Position numbers and translations under genes: made by a program
In this document: in pieces, positions 46,849 to 61,200 of the stretch
How positions within the stretch are numbered: the first letter of the stretch is position 1
How the letters are laid out: each line of letters opens with the position of its first letter
Notes under the pieces: generated by a model
Seen by the model: only the letters and a program-made list of their open reading frames with translations
Database searches by the model: none
Told to the model about the DNA's origin: nothing
From: Monosiga brevicollis MX1
Taxonomy: Eukaryota > Opisthokonta > Choanoflagellata > Craspedida > Salpingoecidae
Reading direction: 5' to 3'
Length of the DNA: 64,000 bases
Assembly: GCF_000002865.3 (NCBI RefSeq)
Contig: NW_001865039.1
Coordinates: 3,380,444-3,444,443 of the forward strand

Positions 46849-48600
46849 TCAAGCCCGGCTCTGACTGGTAAAGGTCTGCAAGTTGCGGCGTGCCATGTAA
46901 CGCATGGGAATCGGAATCAGCACGGCCCCCGTAATGCCGACAGACACGAACATAATGGTCATGATCCACCCCAAAAGAATGTGGGATGGCACCGAAAGAG
47001 ATGCCACAATCAGGACGTGACAGAAAAAGGTCAACACCGAGCCTGCCACGTTGGGCGAAGCCGGGTGGATCAGGTCACTGGCCATTTCGAACCAGAGCGG
47101 ATCGGTGGCCCCACGCGACGCCCCGGCTCCCGCACACAAAATCATCAGTGCAGGCATGGACCAAGAAGCAAACGGCTTCCAGCTGTACGGATCAAAGGCT
47201 ACGGCAAACATGAAGAAGCAGGCTGCAGCGACAATGGACAAGACGCTCGTGATGCTCTTGAGCTTGTTGAACAGCAGCCGCGTGTCCGTGGCCAGCCCCG
47301 CCACCAAGCCACCAACAATTCCTGAAAATGTATTGATGGCCCCAAACACGCCCGCCTAATCACATGCCCGCATGGAGAAAACCAGAGCACCCCAGAATGA
47401 GCCCCGTATCATGCCCCGAGAGTTTAGCCGTGATTCAAAGAGCGATTGTCTGCACGCAGTCATACCTCAAAGTTGTTGAAGCGAGATGAGAGTACGCTTG
47501 GCAAGACACCAGCCCAAGCCCCATTAACGCCCATTTGCAGGCCTCCAATGATGCATAGTGTCAGCATGGGGGCATTGGTACAGGCCAGCCGAAGCTCGCC
47601 GAGTAGTTGCTTGGCGCAGTCCGAAAGCGATTGATGCCCCTCACGTGTGCGATGTTGGCGCTGTGCAAGCAGTGCGGCTCGCGATGGCGGCTCGGCGGGC
47701 TCGTTCGGATAGTAGATTGCGGTAGCCAGCAGCGGCAGAAATGCCAACAAGAGCTCCACAGCCAGGAGCAGGGTGACATCATCCGTGTTGCTGACCAGCG
47801 CAGGCCCGATCAGAAACCCAATGCCACGGCCGAGAGCACTGCTAATGTTGGCCACGGCTGTGGCCGTGTTGCGCTCCCGATCAGGAAACCACATCAGAGA
47901 AAATTGACTGACACTGGCTACCACAAACGGCGCAGCGGCCGCATTGCACGTCTACAACGCTCCCCGCGGCGCAATCAGGTTGAGCCACGGTCAACTTGGT
48001 CAGCCTCAAACTTCAACCAAAAGCCAGGCATGCTTCATGGCAACCACCAACCTGGGCAACATGAATCACCGCAAGAACAAGCTGGTGATGCTGGACAAAC
48101 TGGTGCCGGGTCAAAATGCAGGGCAAGCATCGCAGTAGGCCTCCGGCAAAGCAGAGGCCTGCTGCCAGGAGGACGCTGCGCTGCAGCCCCTTGCGCGTGG
48201 TCAGGAGCCAGGAAGCAAAAAACACGACACATACGTACGCAATGGGGCCCTCGTTCAGGAAGAGGGTCAGGACATCATCCGTGACCTGCAGGTACTCCTT
48301 GGCGGCCTCCGGTACACTGGAGAAGGTCATCCAGAGCAAGGATTGCAGCGCTGCAATGTAGGCAAACCAAAACAGGGCCCACCACCGCCATGGATCACGC
48401 TTGGGCTGTATCAGCGGCTCTTCCAACCCTCCCAAAGGCTCTACCAACATCAGTGGTATGGCAAGCGCGGTCAGCGCTGCACTCGGCAGGCACGAGGGGG
48501 AGTAGTGGTCGAACGCACCGTTGATTTGCCGCCGACGCGTCGAGCTGTGTTGCTGTTGCACGCTGGCTTCCCTCAATAGGGGGGTGGCTTGCGGATCCAT
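46849..48600 (-). CDS. Major facilitator superfamily transporter, SLC49/DIRC2 (FLVCR-related) type
   Basis: Three exons (48600-48052, 47951-47466 and 47355-46849) encode about 510 residues with some twelve membrane segments. The start MDPQATPLLREAS is followed by a soluble N-terminus with a dileucine-like PLL motif, as in endolysosomal transporters. Family-like features are RWWALFWFAYIAALQSLLW in the first membrane segment, ASWLLTTRKGLQRSVLLAAG with a basic loop between segments 2 and 3, WFPDRERNTATAVAN in the segment 4-5 region, and GVLPSVLSSRFNNFE. The C-terminus MRYMARRNLQTF is cytosolic. The substrate cannot be read from sequence. Relatives carry pyridoxine, heme or choline-like cargo, so only the family is claimed. 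Both introns are phase 0, with clear GT-AG ends. Confidence 0.85.
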
Positions 48601-49253
48601 GTCCCCATGTGAATCTGCCGCCACCACCACCGCCTGCCGACCGACCGACCGACCGACCACCGCCTTTCCTAATCGGCGAGCACGCGTGCCATTGCCGATT
48701 CCCTGGCTGGAGGAAGAACGTCGGAAACCGTCAACTTCCGAGCGCACAAATGATGTCCTCGGAAATTTATCGCAAAGTTGAAATACCATGTCCAAAATTG
48801 AATTTTGTGCCTGCAGTTGATTATGGTCATCAACACCTGGCTGGCTATGACAAACTGGCAGCGTTTCTATCAATCCTAAAAGATCCTTTCAAGGGTGACA
48901 AAGACACGTTCAAGACCACACTTCCAAGCCAGAAGAACATGAGAAGCATCCTGTGGCCATGTCTGCCGTTTGTCTTTCTCGATCTTGTCGCATCAAGCAT
49001 GATGTTTGTAATATGATGATGATCTAATCTGTCAATTTCAAATCAGCCCGCGTTCGACGCGCTGGCCAACATTCAGTGTCATACAAACACGCAAAACGCT
49101 TTCGTGCTGCAACTAAACATGTGACGACTCGTACATAACATGACACCCTGCACACTATATTTTTCCCAAGAATACAATCAATCAGACAGCAAGCAAAGAC
49201 AATCTTCGTACTCTTGTCGCGCGTGCTCACGGGCGTGAGGTCACGCATCGCGC
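48601..49253. other. Spacer between the dynein-like stop and the MFS start
   Basis: It holds the transporter promoter side and the dynein-like 3' end. A short CGAC repeat (48636-48659) lies about 50 bases upstream of the MFS start codon. The segment 48990-49200 is AT-rich. No gene is seen. Confidence 0.55.
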
Positions 49254-52200
49254 TCACTGCTCCAGCAGCTGCAAAAGTGAAACAAAGGTCTGGAGGGCTG
49301 CGAGCCCTGGCGGCACGGCCTTGTAATGCGGTGCGCTCACATGGATCGAATCAGGCAGGCCCAGTAAGGTTTGGCACACCGCATTGTCGGAGAATATCAA
49401 CATCTTGGGCAGCGTTCCCCACCATGGCGTCACCTGTAGCACGTTACGACAAGCTTCGAGGTCGTAGCACGGGCACACGAGGATGTCGTCAGGATCGGCA
49501 TCCTCCCATTCACCCTCTGCCACAGCCACGGCTTGGATGAAGCGCCAGGCCAATGGCACGTTACGCAAGATTTCGTGCAACGTTTCAAACATTTGGGCCT
49601 CTGGGATTCCCGTTACTACCATCAGCTGCCGTTCTTGCGCCAAGAGATGCCGGCGCACGTGGAGGTGAAGTGGGTCCGGGAGAAGGGATGCGGGCGCCAT
49701 GGGCAGATCGTCGGTCAAGAGTGACCATGGATTGCGAAGCAAGTCTGTGTCCAAAGCCAGACGCAGGGCGAGTCGCAGGGAGGGCTCCAGTGCCTCGTGA
49801 CACATCACCTCGTAGGGCGAAGGCAGGAGGGGCGCACGACGAGCCGATTTGACCCAGTCCAACCAATCGCTGGGGTTGTCTTGCAGACTTTCGCTCAAGC
49901 GAGAGAGCTCGTCCAGAGTGATCAGATACTCAATCGCTTCCTCCGAAACACTGGGCACCGTCAGCAGCTCGTCCGGCAAGGCCGCGGAGTGGGTCAACTG
50001 CGTTTGAGTGGCGTTGCGCCGTGCTTCAGGCGGTGCCAGCACCGCATTAGCCGTCATCACTAGGACCTGCAAAGAAGGGGACGATGGCAGGCGCACTGCT
50101 GCCGGGCTCACATCGTACACGGGTCGGAACGCCAGCAGCTTGAGGTAAATGGCCAGCGCCACCAAACCCATGGTGTGATAGGGAAAGCGATGCCGCAGGT
50201 GAGCCAGTGCCTCCCGGCACACCATGAGGTACAAGCGATGATCGCCCGCGCTCAGGTTGCCAAACAAACCCCACGCCGTGGTGGGCTGTGCATCATCATT
50301 GCGGATGCGTGCCAGACCTGCAAATTCCATGGCACTTTCGTGTACGCGCTCCAGAAAAGCTGTGAACAAGGGCGGCTCCAGTTGAAAGTGGCGCATGGCG
50401 CGGCAGACCATCTCGTAGCAGATGGTTGCCATGCGTGCCAGAGGTCGATATCGGTCCCGGCGCGCATAAATGAGGACTCGGTCCCAGCGCTGCTGCACCA
50501 AACTTGTGCGATAGTAGCGCGCCTCGGCGTACAGCGTGTTCACGTGCAGGTGCAGGGCATCATCCGCCACTTGCCGTTCATCCAGGTCCGAAACAAGGCG
50601 TAAAAGCTCGGCCACGCGCCGCTGTTGGGCCGCAGCCAGCTGTGCATGCTCTTTGCAGTCGGCTGCAAAAGCAATGCCGATATCAGGCTGCAAAACACTA
50701 ACCAACTTTTCGAGCAACATTTCTTCCCATAAACGTCCATCACCAAGCGGCACGTAGCGCTCAACGTCCACGTTCATCAGAGCTCGGCGCCCAGCACGGG
50801 CTGCCACCGGTAGCGCGAGACGTTGGGCACGCCGAATCTGACAAGGCACGTGAAGGCGATCTTGACTGGGAATGCCCAGCCCATCCACGACCACCAAATT
50901 GGCAGGCAGGCAGCCACACACCAGCTGCAGCTTCTGAACAGATGGGATGGGAACGGTTGTCAGAGCATCCAAGGCTTCCCACCGCACACGAAGAGGCAGG
51001 GACTGCCCCGGGCTAAGGTATTTGGACACGGGCAGTTCACACAGGTGACATTGCTCTTTCATAGCCTCGAGCCACACGCGGGCCTCGTCGCTGTTGAGAT
51101 CATCTGTATAACAAAGGTACCCACAAGCAATGACGGCGTCCGCCACCACGGCCTGCGCCTCCAGCTCCTTCTCTCGCAGCATGCCCATCAGCTCGTCGTG
51201 GAAAACGCGTGTGGCACGGCGGATTGCATCCAAACGAGCCAGTTTGGCTTTGACAGCCTCCAGTTGCAATTGGGCTGCGCTCATGCGCTCGCGGTTGACC
51301 TCCAGCTCAGCCAAGGTGACAGCCATCTGACCCTCCAATTCTTGAACCGTGGCCGTCAAGCGCGCTAGCTCCTCGGCCACCAGTTGCAGCTGATGTGCAG
51401 CCCGCCCCCGCTCTTGCAAGGTCGGACGGCACTTGCGGCGCGTGGCCGCATACTCAATCACTGCTGCCACCCATCGACCGATGCATGCAGCAGCACGCGA
51501 AGCCTGCCCCAGTCGACTGAAATCAAATTCCCGTGAGCCAGCCAGTGACATCATGGCGTCGAGTGTCACATCAGGTATCTGGTCCAAGTCCATCTCTGCC
51601 ATGTGCGAGAATAGCTGATCCTGGACCAGCAAGTACTTGGCCTCCTGCCAAGTGGGTGTCGCGAGCCCCTGTGGCAACGCACCGTTCTTGTAGGCAAATC
51701 GGCCACGAAACAACAGGCAAACGGGCAACATGGCCACCTCCACCGCGCGAGGTGGTTGCACGTAAGAGCGCAATTCGTCAACATCGTGCTTGTCGAGTTG
51801 GTTTATTTCTGCCGCTGCGTTGGAGATGCCAGGCCGTAAACGGCCCAAGAGAGCTTCAACCTGGTCCGACGTGTGTCGCAGCAGCTCCTGCCGACGTCCG
51901 TGCTCCGCTTCCTGCAACCGATGACGCTTGTGCACGATGCGTAGCTCGGTTTCCAGCTCGCGCTGGCGCGCAACCAGTTGCCCCACACGCTGGGCTGCCG
52001 CACGAACTAGCCCCTCTATACGCATCTGCTCACGCTCAAAGTTACCCCGCAGTGCCTTCTCACCGCCCAGCACCGCCAAACCTTCACTCAGACGTTGGAG
52101 CTCACACAGATGCGCGGCCACGGCCTCGGGAAGTAGCAAAAGCAGAGAATCAATGAATATTTGCGCGCGCTGTCCACCTGTGCATCGTCGGCTCGTTGTG

Positions 52201-55200
52201 ATCCGCGTCAAAAGCTGTTGCATCTGCTCACTCTGCAACGCCACTAGGTGTGGTTCACGCCACAATTGTGAGCTGCGGAGTGCCAGCAAGATGCCCTCAA
52301 GGTAATCGTTGGAGCTCCACGCAGGGCAGGGCACTGGCTGCGGCGTAGTATCGGTCCAGGTAAATTCAGACCGCACAGCTGCCCGTTCATTCTCACCGCG
52401 CTCGAGCAGGAAGACGATGCGCAAGTTGGCGGGCATCAGCATGAGCTGGGTTTGTAGCGCCAGGCTGTCGTCGTGCTCTGGAAAGCGTAGGGCGGTTTCA
52501 CAACCAGCGACCGCCGGGGTATATCGGGGCGCACGCACCGCCACCCGCGGCTGCGTGCGAGCTCGGTGCTGGGCACGCCAGCGAGCCCGATTACCGGCCA
52601 CCGTGCTAAAGCGCACCATGCTCAGTAGATGGGAAAAAATGGGCTGTGCCCATCCGGGCACCGCACAACCGCAGCGCAACACGAGGATTGACGTGCCTCC
52701 GCCCTTGGTCGTTGTGGAGCGTCGGGCCTCGCTGGGCAGCTCAGACCATGCGCCTTCACCCGACGCCTCCGCTCCGGCCTCGGGCTGCTCGGTTGCCCCG
52801 ATCACAGGCACATTTGCAGCAGCTTGGAGCTGCCGCAGAGCAGCGGTCATCTCTCGCAAGAGGCCGGATGAATCATGAGTGGCCTCCACGTCCAGCGTCA
52901 CCTTGTGTGCCCCAATCAAAGTGGCGCCAATCTCAGTGAGCGTAGCCCGGCCTGTTTGAGCAGGCCCCCACAACATGACGGGATGCGCGGGAATCTTGAG
53001 TAACATCTCCATGGCGAGGGCTAGTCGAACGACTCGCATGGGAAGCACGAGAGAGCGCATCAGCTTGTTCGCAACACTGGGCATGACTGGCACAAGCAAT
53101 GCAAGGCGCTGTTGAACTCGCGCAAGTGGTTGCGGAGTGGTCATTTCATCTAGCGAGTTGTCCGAGGCAAAGGCGCAGACTACGGCATGGTCGGGTCGAA
53201 GAATCAAATCTGTCGCATCAGGCACGTGTGCCGTCAGCTGGGCGCTCAACCATTCATGAAGTACCACAGACAGCTCCCACGAACCGTCTGGCTCGGCATC
53301 AATCAGCAAATACTGCACAAGGGTGTATGCCACGACATGACAAGCCGCGCGAATCGGACTCCCGTGCGACACTACGGAGCGCTCGGCCACAAAGCGGAGC
53401 GCAGCGCTAACGGCGGCCAGAACGTGACTCAATACGGGCGCGCGGTTCCATGCGGTAAATTGTTCGAGTGACTCTTGAACCAGATCCAGAAAAACCACGG
53501 CCAGAGACGGCAGACGCTCGGGATTCACCTCTAGCAAAGCCAGGGCGCGTGCAAGACCATAGTACGCTGTACGCCGGTCATCCTGTGCATCGGGTGCAGG
53601 CAGGCGGAGCAGACCGCCAGGAAGAAACCGCACTGGTGCTCCATGATCCACGCCCACAATGACGTGGTGTAGTGCTGGGTGGAGACCAAGCGCGTGGGAT
53701 AGGACGGCAGCGCCATGCTGAAGCTCGATCACACGTGGAGTCGCCACAAACTCGGACAATCGTCGCCAACTGGTCCGCGGACTGTGAATCAATAGAACGT
53801 CTGAGCCTGTGGTCAAAGTGGGCAATACCGAGCCAGCCACGCTAAGCGCGCCACCTTGGGTTCCCGCCACAAGGGATGTTGCCGAGGTAGTCAGCGCCGT
53901 GTCATTCATTGTGCAGAGGAGACCCTGCTCTCGGGCCGTATTTTGCACAAATTCTACGAGGTCCGCGTGCTGCTGTCCCAGTACCGTGCACGTGATACCG
54001 TGAGCAAGTAAGCGAGCGAGAAATAGATGAGACACCTGGCGTCGCGCCCCACAGCGATCGGAATTTTCGTCCAAGTCAAGACCGGGTGATGCAGAGGTAA
54101 CGACCACGTCGGGCATGGACAAGCCATCAAAAACGGTGGGTGCCTCCGTCTCGGCGTGTGCCGGTGAGTTTGCTTGCGGCGTTGCAGTGGCGCTTGCGGC
54201 CTCGCTCTCGCCTGCGCCACCCCCCTGGCTATCACGCCGGGCGTCGGTGCTATCCACCATATCTGGCATGGAAATTGGTACAAGTTGGCCAGAGGCCTCG
54301 TCCAACCAGCTTTCCAGTAAGGCCCGGGGATCAGCAAGAGTAAAGGGGGCCAGTTGTGGCCCCACACGATGGAGGAACTCCACGGCATCCTCATGCAGAG
54401 GCAAGAGAGCATGAACCAATTGACCCAAGGCTAGACGGAAAGCATTTCTAGCAAATGCGCTGGTCGAGTCAAGTGTCGACCGCTTGTCGCCTGCTAAGCC
54501 CAGCGTCGGGGCCACGATGGCGGTAAACCCTTCGAGAAGATAGGCGGCGGTACCCGCCAGCGTAGGCAGTGGCCGCGCATCGCCGTCCTCGTCAACATGT
54601 GGGGTGGGTGCACGGCTGGCAAAGCTGCTGACGACGGCCGTCGCGCGGGCGAGGGCTTGCAGCTCGACCCGCAGTCCGTCGTGCACGGCTGGCAGCTGCT
54701 CCAAAACAAAGGTGGTCACCTCCTCACGCGTGCTCAGGGGTAAGCGTGGGAGCTGCGTCATGGACGCGGTGCGCCAAGCTTGCACGACCTCCTTGAGTTC
54801 AGTGGGGGACAGGCACGGGCGCAACGTACCCGCACCCTGGTCCAAGGTGAGCTCATCCCCTGAACCACAATTGGGGTCCAGCAGCATGCCATACACGCGA
54901 AGCTGCACTTGGTGTAGCGTCGAGGTACAGACGCGCAGCAGGTCACGTGCTTGGTGCTCATGAACGGCGTCGAGGATGAGGCCCAACGCGACCGACACTG
55001 TCTTGCACCCATGAGTCTGCAAGAAAAGTTCGGCCTCTTGCAATCGACGAAGTTTGCTTAACAGCGCAGTCCTGGCACGGGCCCAGCCCTCACCGGTCAG
55101 GTCAAGGGTCACCAGAGCCAAGCCTGTGCCATCTGCCCAATATTGAGACAAAGCCGTTTTCTTGTCCTGGCAAGTGACCCAGACATCGCATAGCCGACCT

Positions 55201-58200
55201 CGAATGCCTCCCGTCTGATTTTCATCGCAGGTATGGCCCATCCCGGAGGCAGTCAACGCCTCCTCCAACGCATCGGCCACTGAGCGTGGCAGCTGCGACT
55301 GCAAGCAGCGTGCGACAACCGCGGCAGCCTCTTGAGGATCGAGTTCAGACAGAACAGAAGCATTACTGGCTTGGCGGGCTGCAAAGACCTGCACAGCCCC
55401 CTTGACAGCGGTGCTCACCAAGACACCTACGGTATCCGAGGCTACGCCTCGCGCCGCCAGCTCATCAATAGCCAAGTCAAGCACATGTGCCAGCTTCACA
55501 CCAATTGCATTCAATGTCACGCCACGCGGGCCCTCACTGGTGGAGATCACTTGGTCAAGGAGGCCATATGCAGCAAACTGATCAAAGATCACTGTTGCTG
55601 GATCGAGGGCAAGTCCTCGATCCTCAGACATGGCGGAAAGCGCTGGCCAACATGGCGCCGCCGTCGCTAGGGACACGAGGCATACGCTGGCCAAGGCATC
55701 GTCCACGTCGCTGTCCGTATCCCGGGCGTGAGCCTCAGCGCTTGCATCGGCCGTGGCATCCATATCCACACGGCGCTTTTTGCTCGAGCTTGCCCCTTCG
55801 CCACGGCTCTTGGGTGGTGCTGAGGTAAATATCCAGCTAGAAAGCTGCCGTTGCAACTGCGCGGGAAGGACCGATACGGCGTTCCGAATGGCAGCTTGCT
55901 GCCGCCGCCGTGCCGTTTGCATACGAAAGTCAAGGTGGGGCACGCCTTGATCCGGTTCATATAGCAAGAGATCCTGCCACTGCCCGGCCACGTGCAGCTG
56001 ATTTTGCGAAATGCTTGGTGCTATGCGAAGGGCACGACCGGACGCCCACGCCATCGCTTCAACTGAGGTGAGGGTCCCATTTATGCTGCCTTTGAGAACA
56101 GCGCGCCGAAGGAGAGTAATCCAAGCTGCTTGGCTGTGAGGCTCAAACATCATCGTGGGGGCACGGCCTTGCAGCGACCATCCGTATGGTGTGGCGAGCG
56201 GCGGGGTTCCAGCCTCCTTGCACGTGAGCAGGGCCCCGACCGTCAAGCCACCGAGGGCTGGCCCCACAGCGATGGGAGGATGCTCAATTCCCGAGCCGGG
56301 CTCCATCTCCAAAGTCGTGACGGGATACAAGAGGTGCCAAGTTAAGGTTTCGTCGGCCTCGGCCGCTTGGGCCGCCTCTTCTCTCTCCTCTTCATCCTCG
56401 TCCATGGCCACCTCGTTTCGCCGATCCTCGGAGGCCTGCTCTATGATTGCGCCCACGTAGTGCTCGTAGGCAGCAACGCGGTAGTGTAGAGCCCGTCGCT
56501 CCTCCTCCGCCGAAAGGCGTAGCCACACGGGCTTGCTCGGCTGCAGAGGATCACGACTTTTTTTAACGTCTGAAGGTGCTGAGGTTGCGGATGCGTCTTG
56601 AGCAAGAACAAGCTGCAACACGTGGGGCAAGCTAGACTGCAAAGCAGCGTGCAGTTGTGCGAGGCAGCCCAAGCGCGCACAGCTGTGGCGCAGTAGCTCC
56701 ATGGCCAACCAAACGACTTGAAAGGGCATCTGAGCCACGAGTCGTGGCAAAATTTCAGGCCAGTTGACGAAGCTCGCTGCGTATGCATCAGGAGTCGCCA
56801 ACTCAACAACCACGGCCAATGGAGCACGGGCGTTGGCAAAGGCCACGAGCCGTTGCATGCTCGTGTGCACAGGGGCATAGGGATTCAAAATGTCCTGCCA
56901 GCTTTTATCTAATCAATGCAAATGCAGAATGAGATTGCGTCGCAGATTCTGATCCTGGCTCTACTTCGCTATCACCCCAAAGTTTGTTTCCTTCAGCGGC
57001 AACTGATTCTTTGTCTCTTGTGTGATTGGTCACCCGCCACCCCGCCCCTCGCTTCTCCTGATCTGGCGTGCTACCCTGGGCGTGTGACGATTCTCATACC
57101 CGGTTGAGGTAGCGGTAGACCCAAGCTGGAGAGAAACTCAGCAAAAGCATGCTGCAAACCGGCTTGCTCCGCCGTCCAAAGCTATAGCACGCAGCCGACA
57201 AGCGGTGCCACAGCATCAAGGTTCAGAAAACAGGTACAGGACAACATGCCCGTTTCAAGCAAGTGAATACAAACCTGATGCATCCATTCGCCAGGCGGAT
57301 CGGAGCGCCGAATGAAGATGTGCTCTGCTAAGGTCAAGCATTCCCCGGTGACTGAAACGATGGCGCTCACAGCACCGACGACTGAGCTGAGATCTTGCAC
57401 GCGAGTGACATTTGGATCCGCCAACAACAGCCGAGCCAAAGCAGGGCGTTGACGCAATGCCAGGGCCAGCGGTCCGTAGGAGGTGCAATCCATGAGATCA
57501 CCGCCCAGCAATGGCAAGATGCCAGGCTCAAGGGTGGCAGATTCCAGGATGGGAAACCCATCCCGTCGACACAAGAGAAGAAGCTCATGGGCAATACGTG
57601 CGACTTCGTCGTGCAACCGCAAGATAACGCGAGGCAAGTGCAGCGAGGCAGCGGCATCAGGGTCGACGCTCACTATGGTCACACAGTTGCTGACGCGTTC
57701 CAACCGCTGCAACAGCTGATCGAACTGCTGGGCTAACTGATTATGCTCGAGCAAAACGTCCGCCTCACCGGCCTCAAGGTCGACTTGGCCCTGTGCTGAC
57801 CACCAAGCTCCGAGCAAAGCTGCACATAAATGCGCACGCTGCAAGCGCCGCAGAGTATCAAGGCAAAATATAGTGGCCTCTAGACGCTGAATGACTTCGC
57901 GCAGCTCATCCACGAGAGCTTGGTCTGTTATAAGGAGCGGTTCGCGTTCACACCGTTGGGCATCTGTGAGCGTGAACAGCAGCCGCAGGCGCAGTTCTGT
58001 CAAACGAGCCTCATCCAGCAGCATAACGGGCTCTTGCCCATCCGTTGCTACACGCGCAAGGTTGCAGGTTCAGGCATAAGTTCCAGGTGCTCTCCGTTCA
58101 ACAATGGGGCGAACTCGAACGCAGTTATCAGGGCACGCACCAAAACTCGAGGAAGGTCGTTGGAGCAGAGCATTGTCCGGGGTCCCACTGCGCTGCATGC

Positions 58201-61200
58201 CAGGTCGCAGGGTACGCCCACGGCCGTCGGCCGACCATCCAGTAGACTGTGAAGCATTTGCTGTTGCTGAGCCTTCAGCTGTTGTTTGAGGGGTGGGCAC
58301 ACGGTTTCGGGTCCCGCTGCGAAACAACAGCATCCCTGTCGCCTTGTGCACAAGCCAAGTCTGCTCAAACTGCTTGAGCCAGCGCCTGCAGTTGCACAGT
58401 AAGTCGAATTCAGCAAAAGGCGTTGTATCTCACAAGCGAGCACGAAACATCTGCCGAGCCTGGCCAAAATGGCCAACCTTGTTCTTTGCTGTGCAGCCGC
58501 CTCTGCGCGCAAGTGGTGCACCAACTCGGCATACTTGTGGACGCCGCCGACCTGAACACAAATAATAGGTCAGGCTTGTGAGTATTCAGCCAGCAACGAC
58601 TTCAACAAGCTCGATGCTGACACCCGTGTCCATGCGGTGACTGACCTGAAGCTGACGCAAGGTGGGCACTTCGCCTGGCTGGCGTCCCAGGGCTATGATG
58701 AGACAGCGCCACTGGGAGTCGCCAACTTCAGCCGCATACATTGGAGCAAGCGCTTGGGCCAGCTCCTCAAAACGGGCAAGTCGATGCAGGGCGTGGGCAA
58801 TGACGGCTTGAGTGGATTTGGGGCCTTCACTGTCGTCGTCATCTTGCTGTCCTGGCTCCATGTGTGCCTCGTAGTCGCTGGTCTCTGCAAGCGTGGATCG
58901 CCACTCTAGCAGAGTTGAGCTGATTTGCTGCCAGAAAAGCCCCCGGCACGGCAGGTTCATCCAGTCTCGCAAGGATTCGTCGATGTCTTTGAATGTGGTC
59001 CAGATGCGCTCACGAAGGGCCAAGCGATCACACACTTCATCCACGTCTCCCAGCTCGGCCTTCTCGGCTGATACCTGTTGCAAGGCTTGGCTGTGCGCAC
59101 GCATGCGGTGGCGCAACATTTTGACCGAGCGATCGGCCTGAAGCAGGCGAGTCAGCACGCGCATGGGCTGAGAATGTGGATGGGCGAACATGCCGGTCGA
59201 GGTGACCCGATCAATGGCCTCAACTGCCTCACGATCATTTGCCACCATCTCGTGCAGGCGATCGATCATAGCTGGCCGTAGCACCTTTGTTAAGATGGCA
59301 AAGGCAAGAGCCCCGGGACACAGCGAGATGGGCGGGGAAGAAGAAAGAAAGTGAGAAACCAACAAATTTTTCTGCAAGCTGTGAGCATGTTGCGTTTGCC
59401 ATGCCACACCTTGGTTAGCTGTACGGCCGCGCTTAGCAGGCTATCAAACTCGGTTTGACGGTCCAGCAGCTGTTGCCGAGATTTGTTCCACGCCGCCACG
59501 GGTCCGCCGATGCTGAGTTGGGTGCTTATGCTGAGCAGCGCGTGTGATGGTGGCACGTTGTAACACGGGGAGTGAAACCGATGAGAGCGTGAAACCGGGG
59601 GTGAGGGGGCGGGGTGAGGGGGCGGGGCGTCGAATATCAGCACGAGAGCCACAATCACTTTCAGCGTACCGGATCATGACCGCCAAATCCTGAATCAACA
59701 GGCCAAGGTCGGCTGCAAGTTGGTCGCGTGCGGCTTCAGCCATCTCCACACCCTTGAGTGCCTGCCAACACAGTGCCAGCCGGCGCAACCGGTTCATCGG
59801 GGGGCGATGGGCATGTAGACAGAACCAAGCGACTAAAGGCGTCGGCAAAAGCCCGAAGCTCACCTTGATGTATTCCTCGACACTTGGATTTTGAATGTTA
59901 GACGCCGAAAGCAAGGCCTCATTGTGTTGATCGAAGGTGTTGGTCAAGGCTTGAATGTCACTTCTGAGCTCCGACATGAGGCCATTGAGCAAATCATCGC
60001 GAATGGCTTTGAGACGCGGCAGAACATCCCGTTGCAGGGCGCTGCCACGGAGTCGAAGAAGCTGGTTGTTGCTGATGAGCAAAGCGGGAACACGCTGTGC
60101 ATCGCGAATCCAAAGTTCTAGGTCCTGGAACACGGGGAAGAGGCGATCGCGGCGTTGAAGCAGAGCCCGCAGCTTTGGCTCGTCCCAGTCATGGACGAAA
60201 ACGGCCAGGTCGTTCAGCCAGGTGACTTCAGCCAGCTGCCCCAAAAGGTTGCTGTAACCCGTGAGAACGGTATCCGCTAGCAGCGCGTCCATGCGCTCAA
60301 GGGTTGTAGAATGAAGGAACAGGTGCTGTAAAGTTTCGTCGTTGACGGGGCGAGCATTGGTAGGCTGCTCGAGGCGATCGAGAACAAAGCCCAAGAGCCG
60401 GTCCGTATCGCCAGGCAGACGGACCCATTCGGGTTCCAGGAGCAACTTCACAAAGTGACAGGCCGCACGAGGCAAATCTTTCAAGAAATGCAAGAGTTCG
60501 TCGTAGGAAGGCACGGTCTGCAGTCCCTCCGTCTCGGAGATGGCCAGCCCCAAACAAAAGACGCCCACGGTACGACAGCTACGGCGCGATTTCGTGCATG
60601 CTTCTGCGACGGCCTCTGGAGGTGGATGATGGAGCGTTCGCTGTTGTGAGGGTGTGTGGTTCACAACAGCGTTTTGGGGAGAGGCGACATCGCGAAATGG
60701 CGCTGCGTCTACGGTAGTAAGTTCGGCATCTGGGGCAGGAGTGAGCTGAGACATGGCATCAATGCTTGTGTTAGCAGGGATGGTTGAGGGCCGGGCCTTT
60801 TGTCCAGTTGCCTCAGTAATGAGGTTGATGAGCTCTGCTGTGATGGCGTGCGTCAGCATGGCTAGCAAGCGCTGTTTGAGGCGTTGCAGGATGAGGTGTT
60901 CAAGAAAAGGAGCGCGCTCAAGCTGTACTGCAGCTGCGCTGACGTGTTGTTGCTGCACTGAGCGATATTCACTCAGGCCCGAGAGGGCGAGATGTGCGGG
61001 GGGGTTGTTGAGACGGTCGAGAGCCTCGGTGTGTGAATCCTTGAGCTTTTGGCGGGTGTGGCTCAACATGCGGTTAATGGTGCGGCGGACCTCAAGGACG
61101 GCTTGCATCCAGCCTGTAAACGCCCGAGAGACGGTTGTTTTGAGCTCGAGGACAGTATAACTGCATTCGGGTTCGATGCCAAACACGCTGGTGTCCCGGA

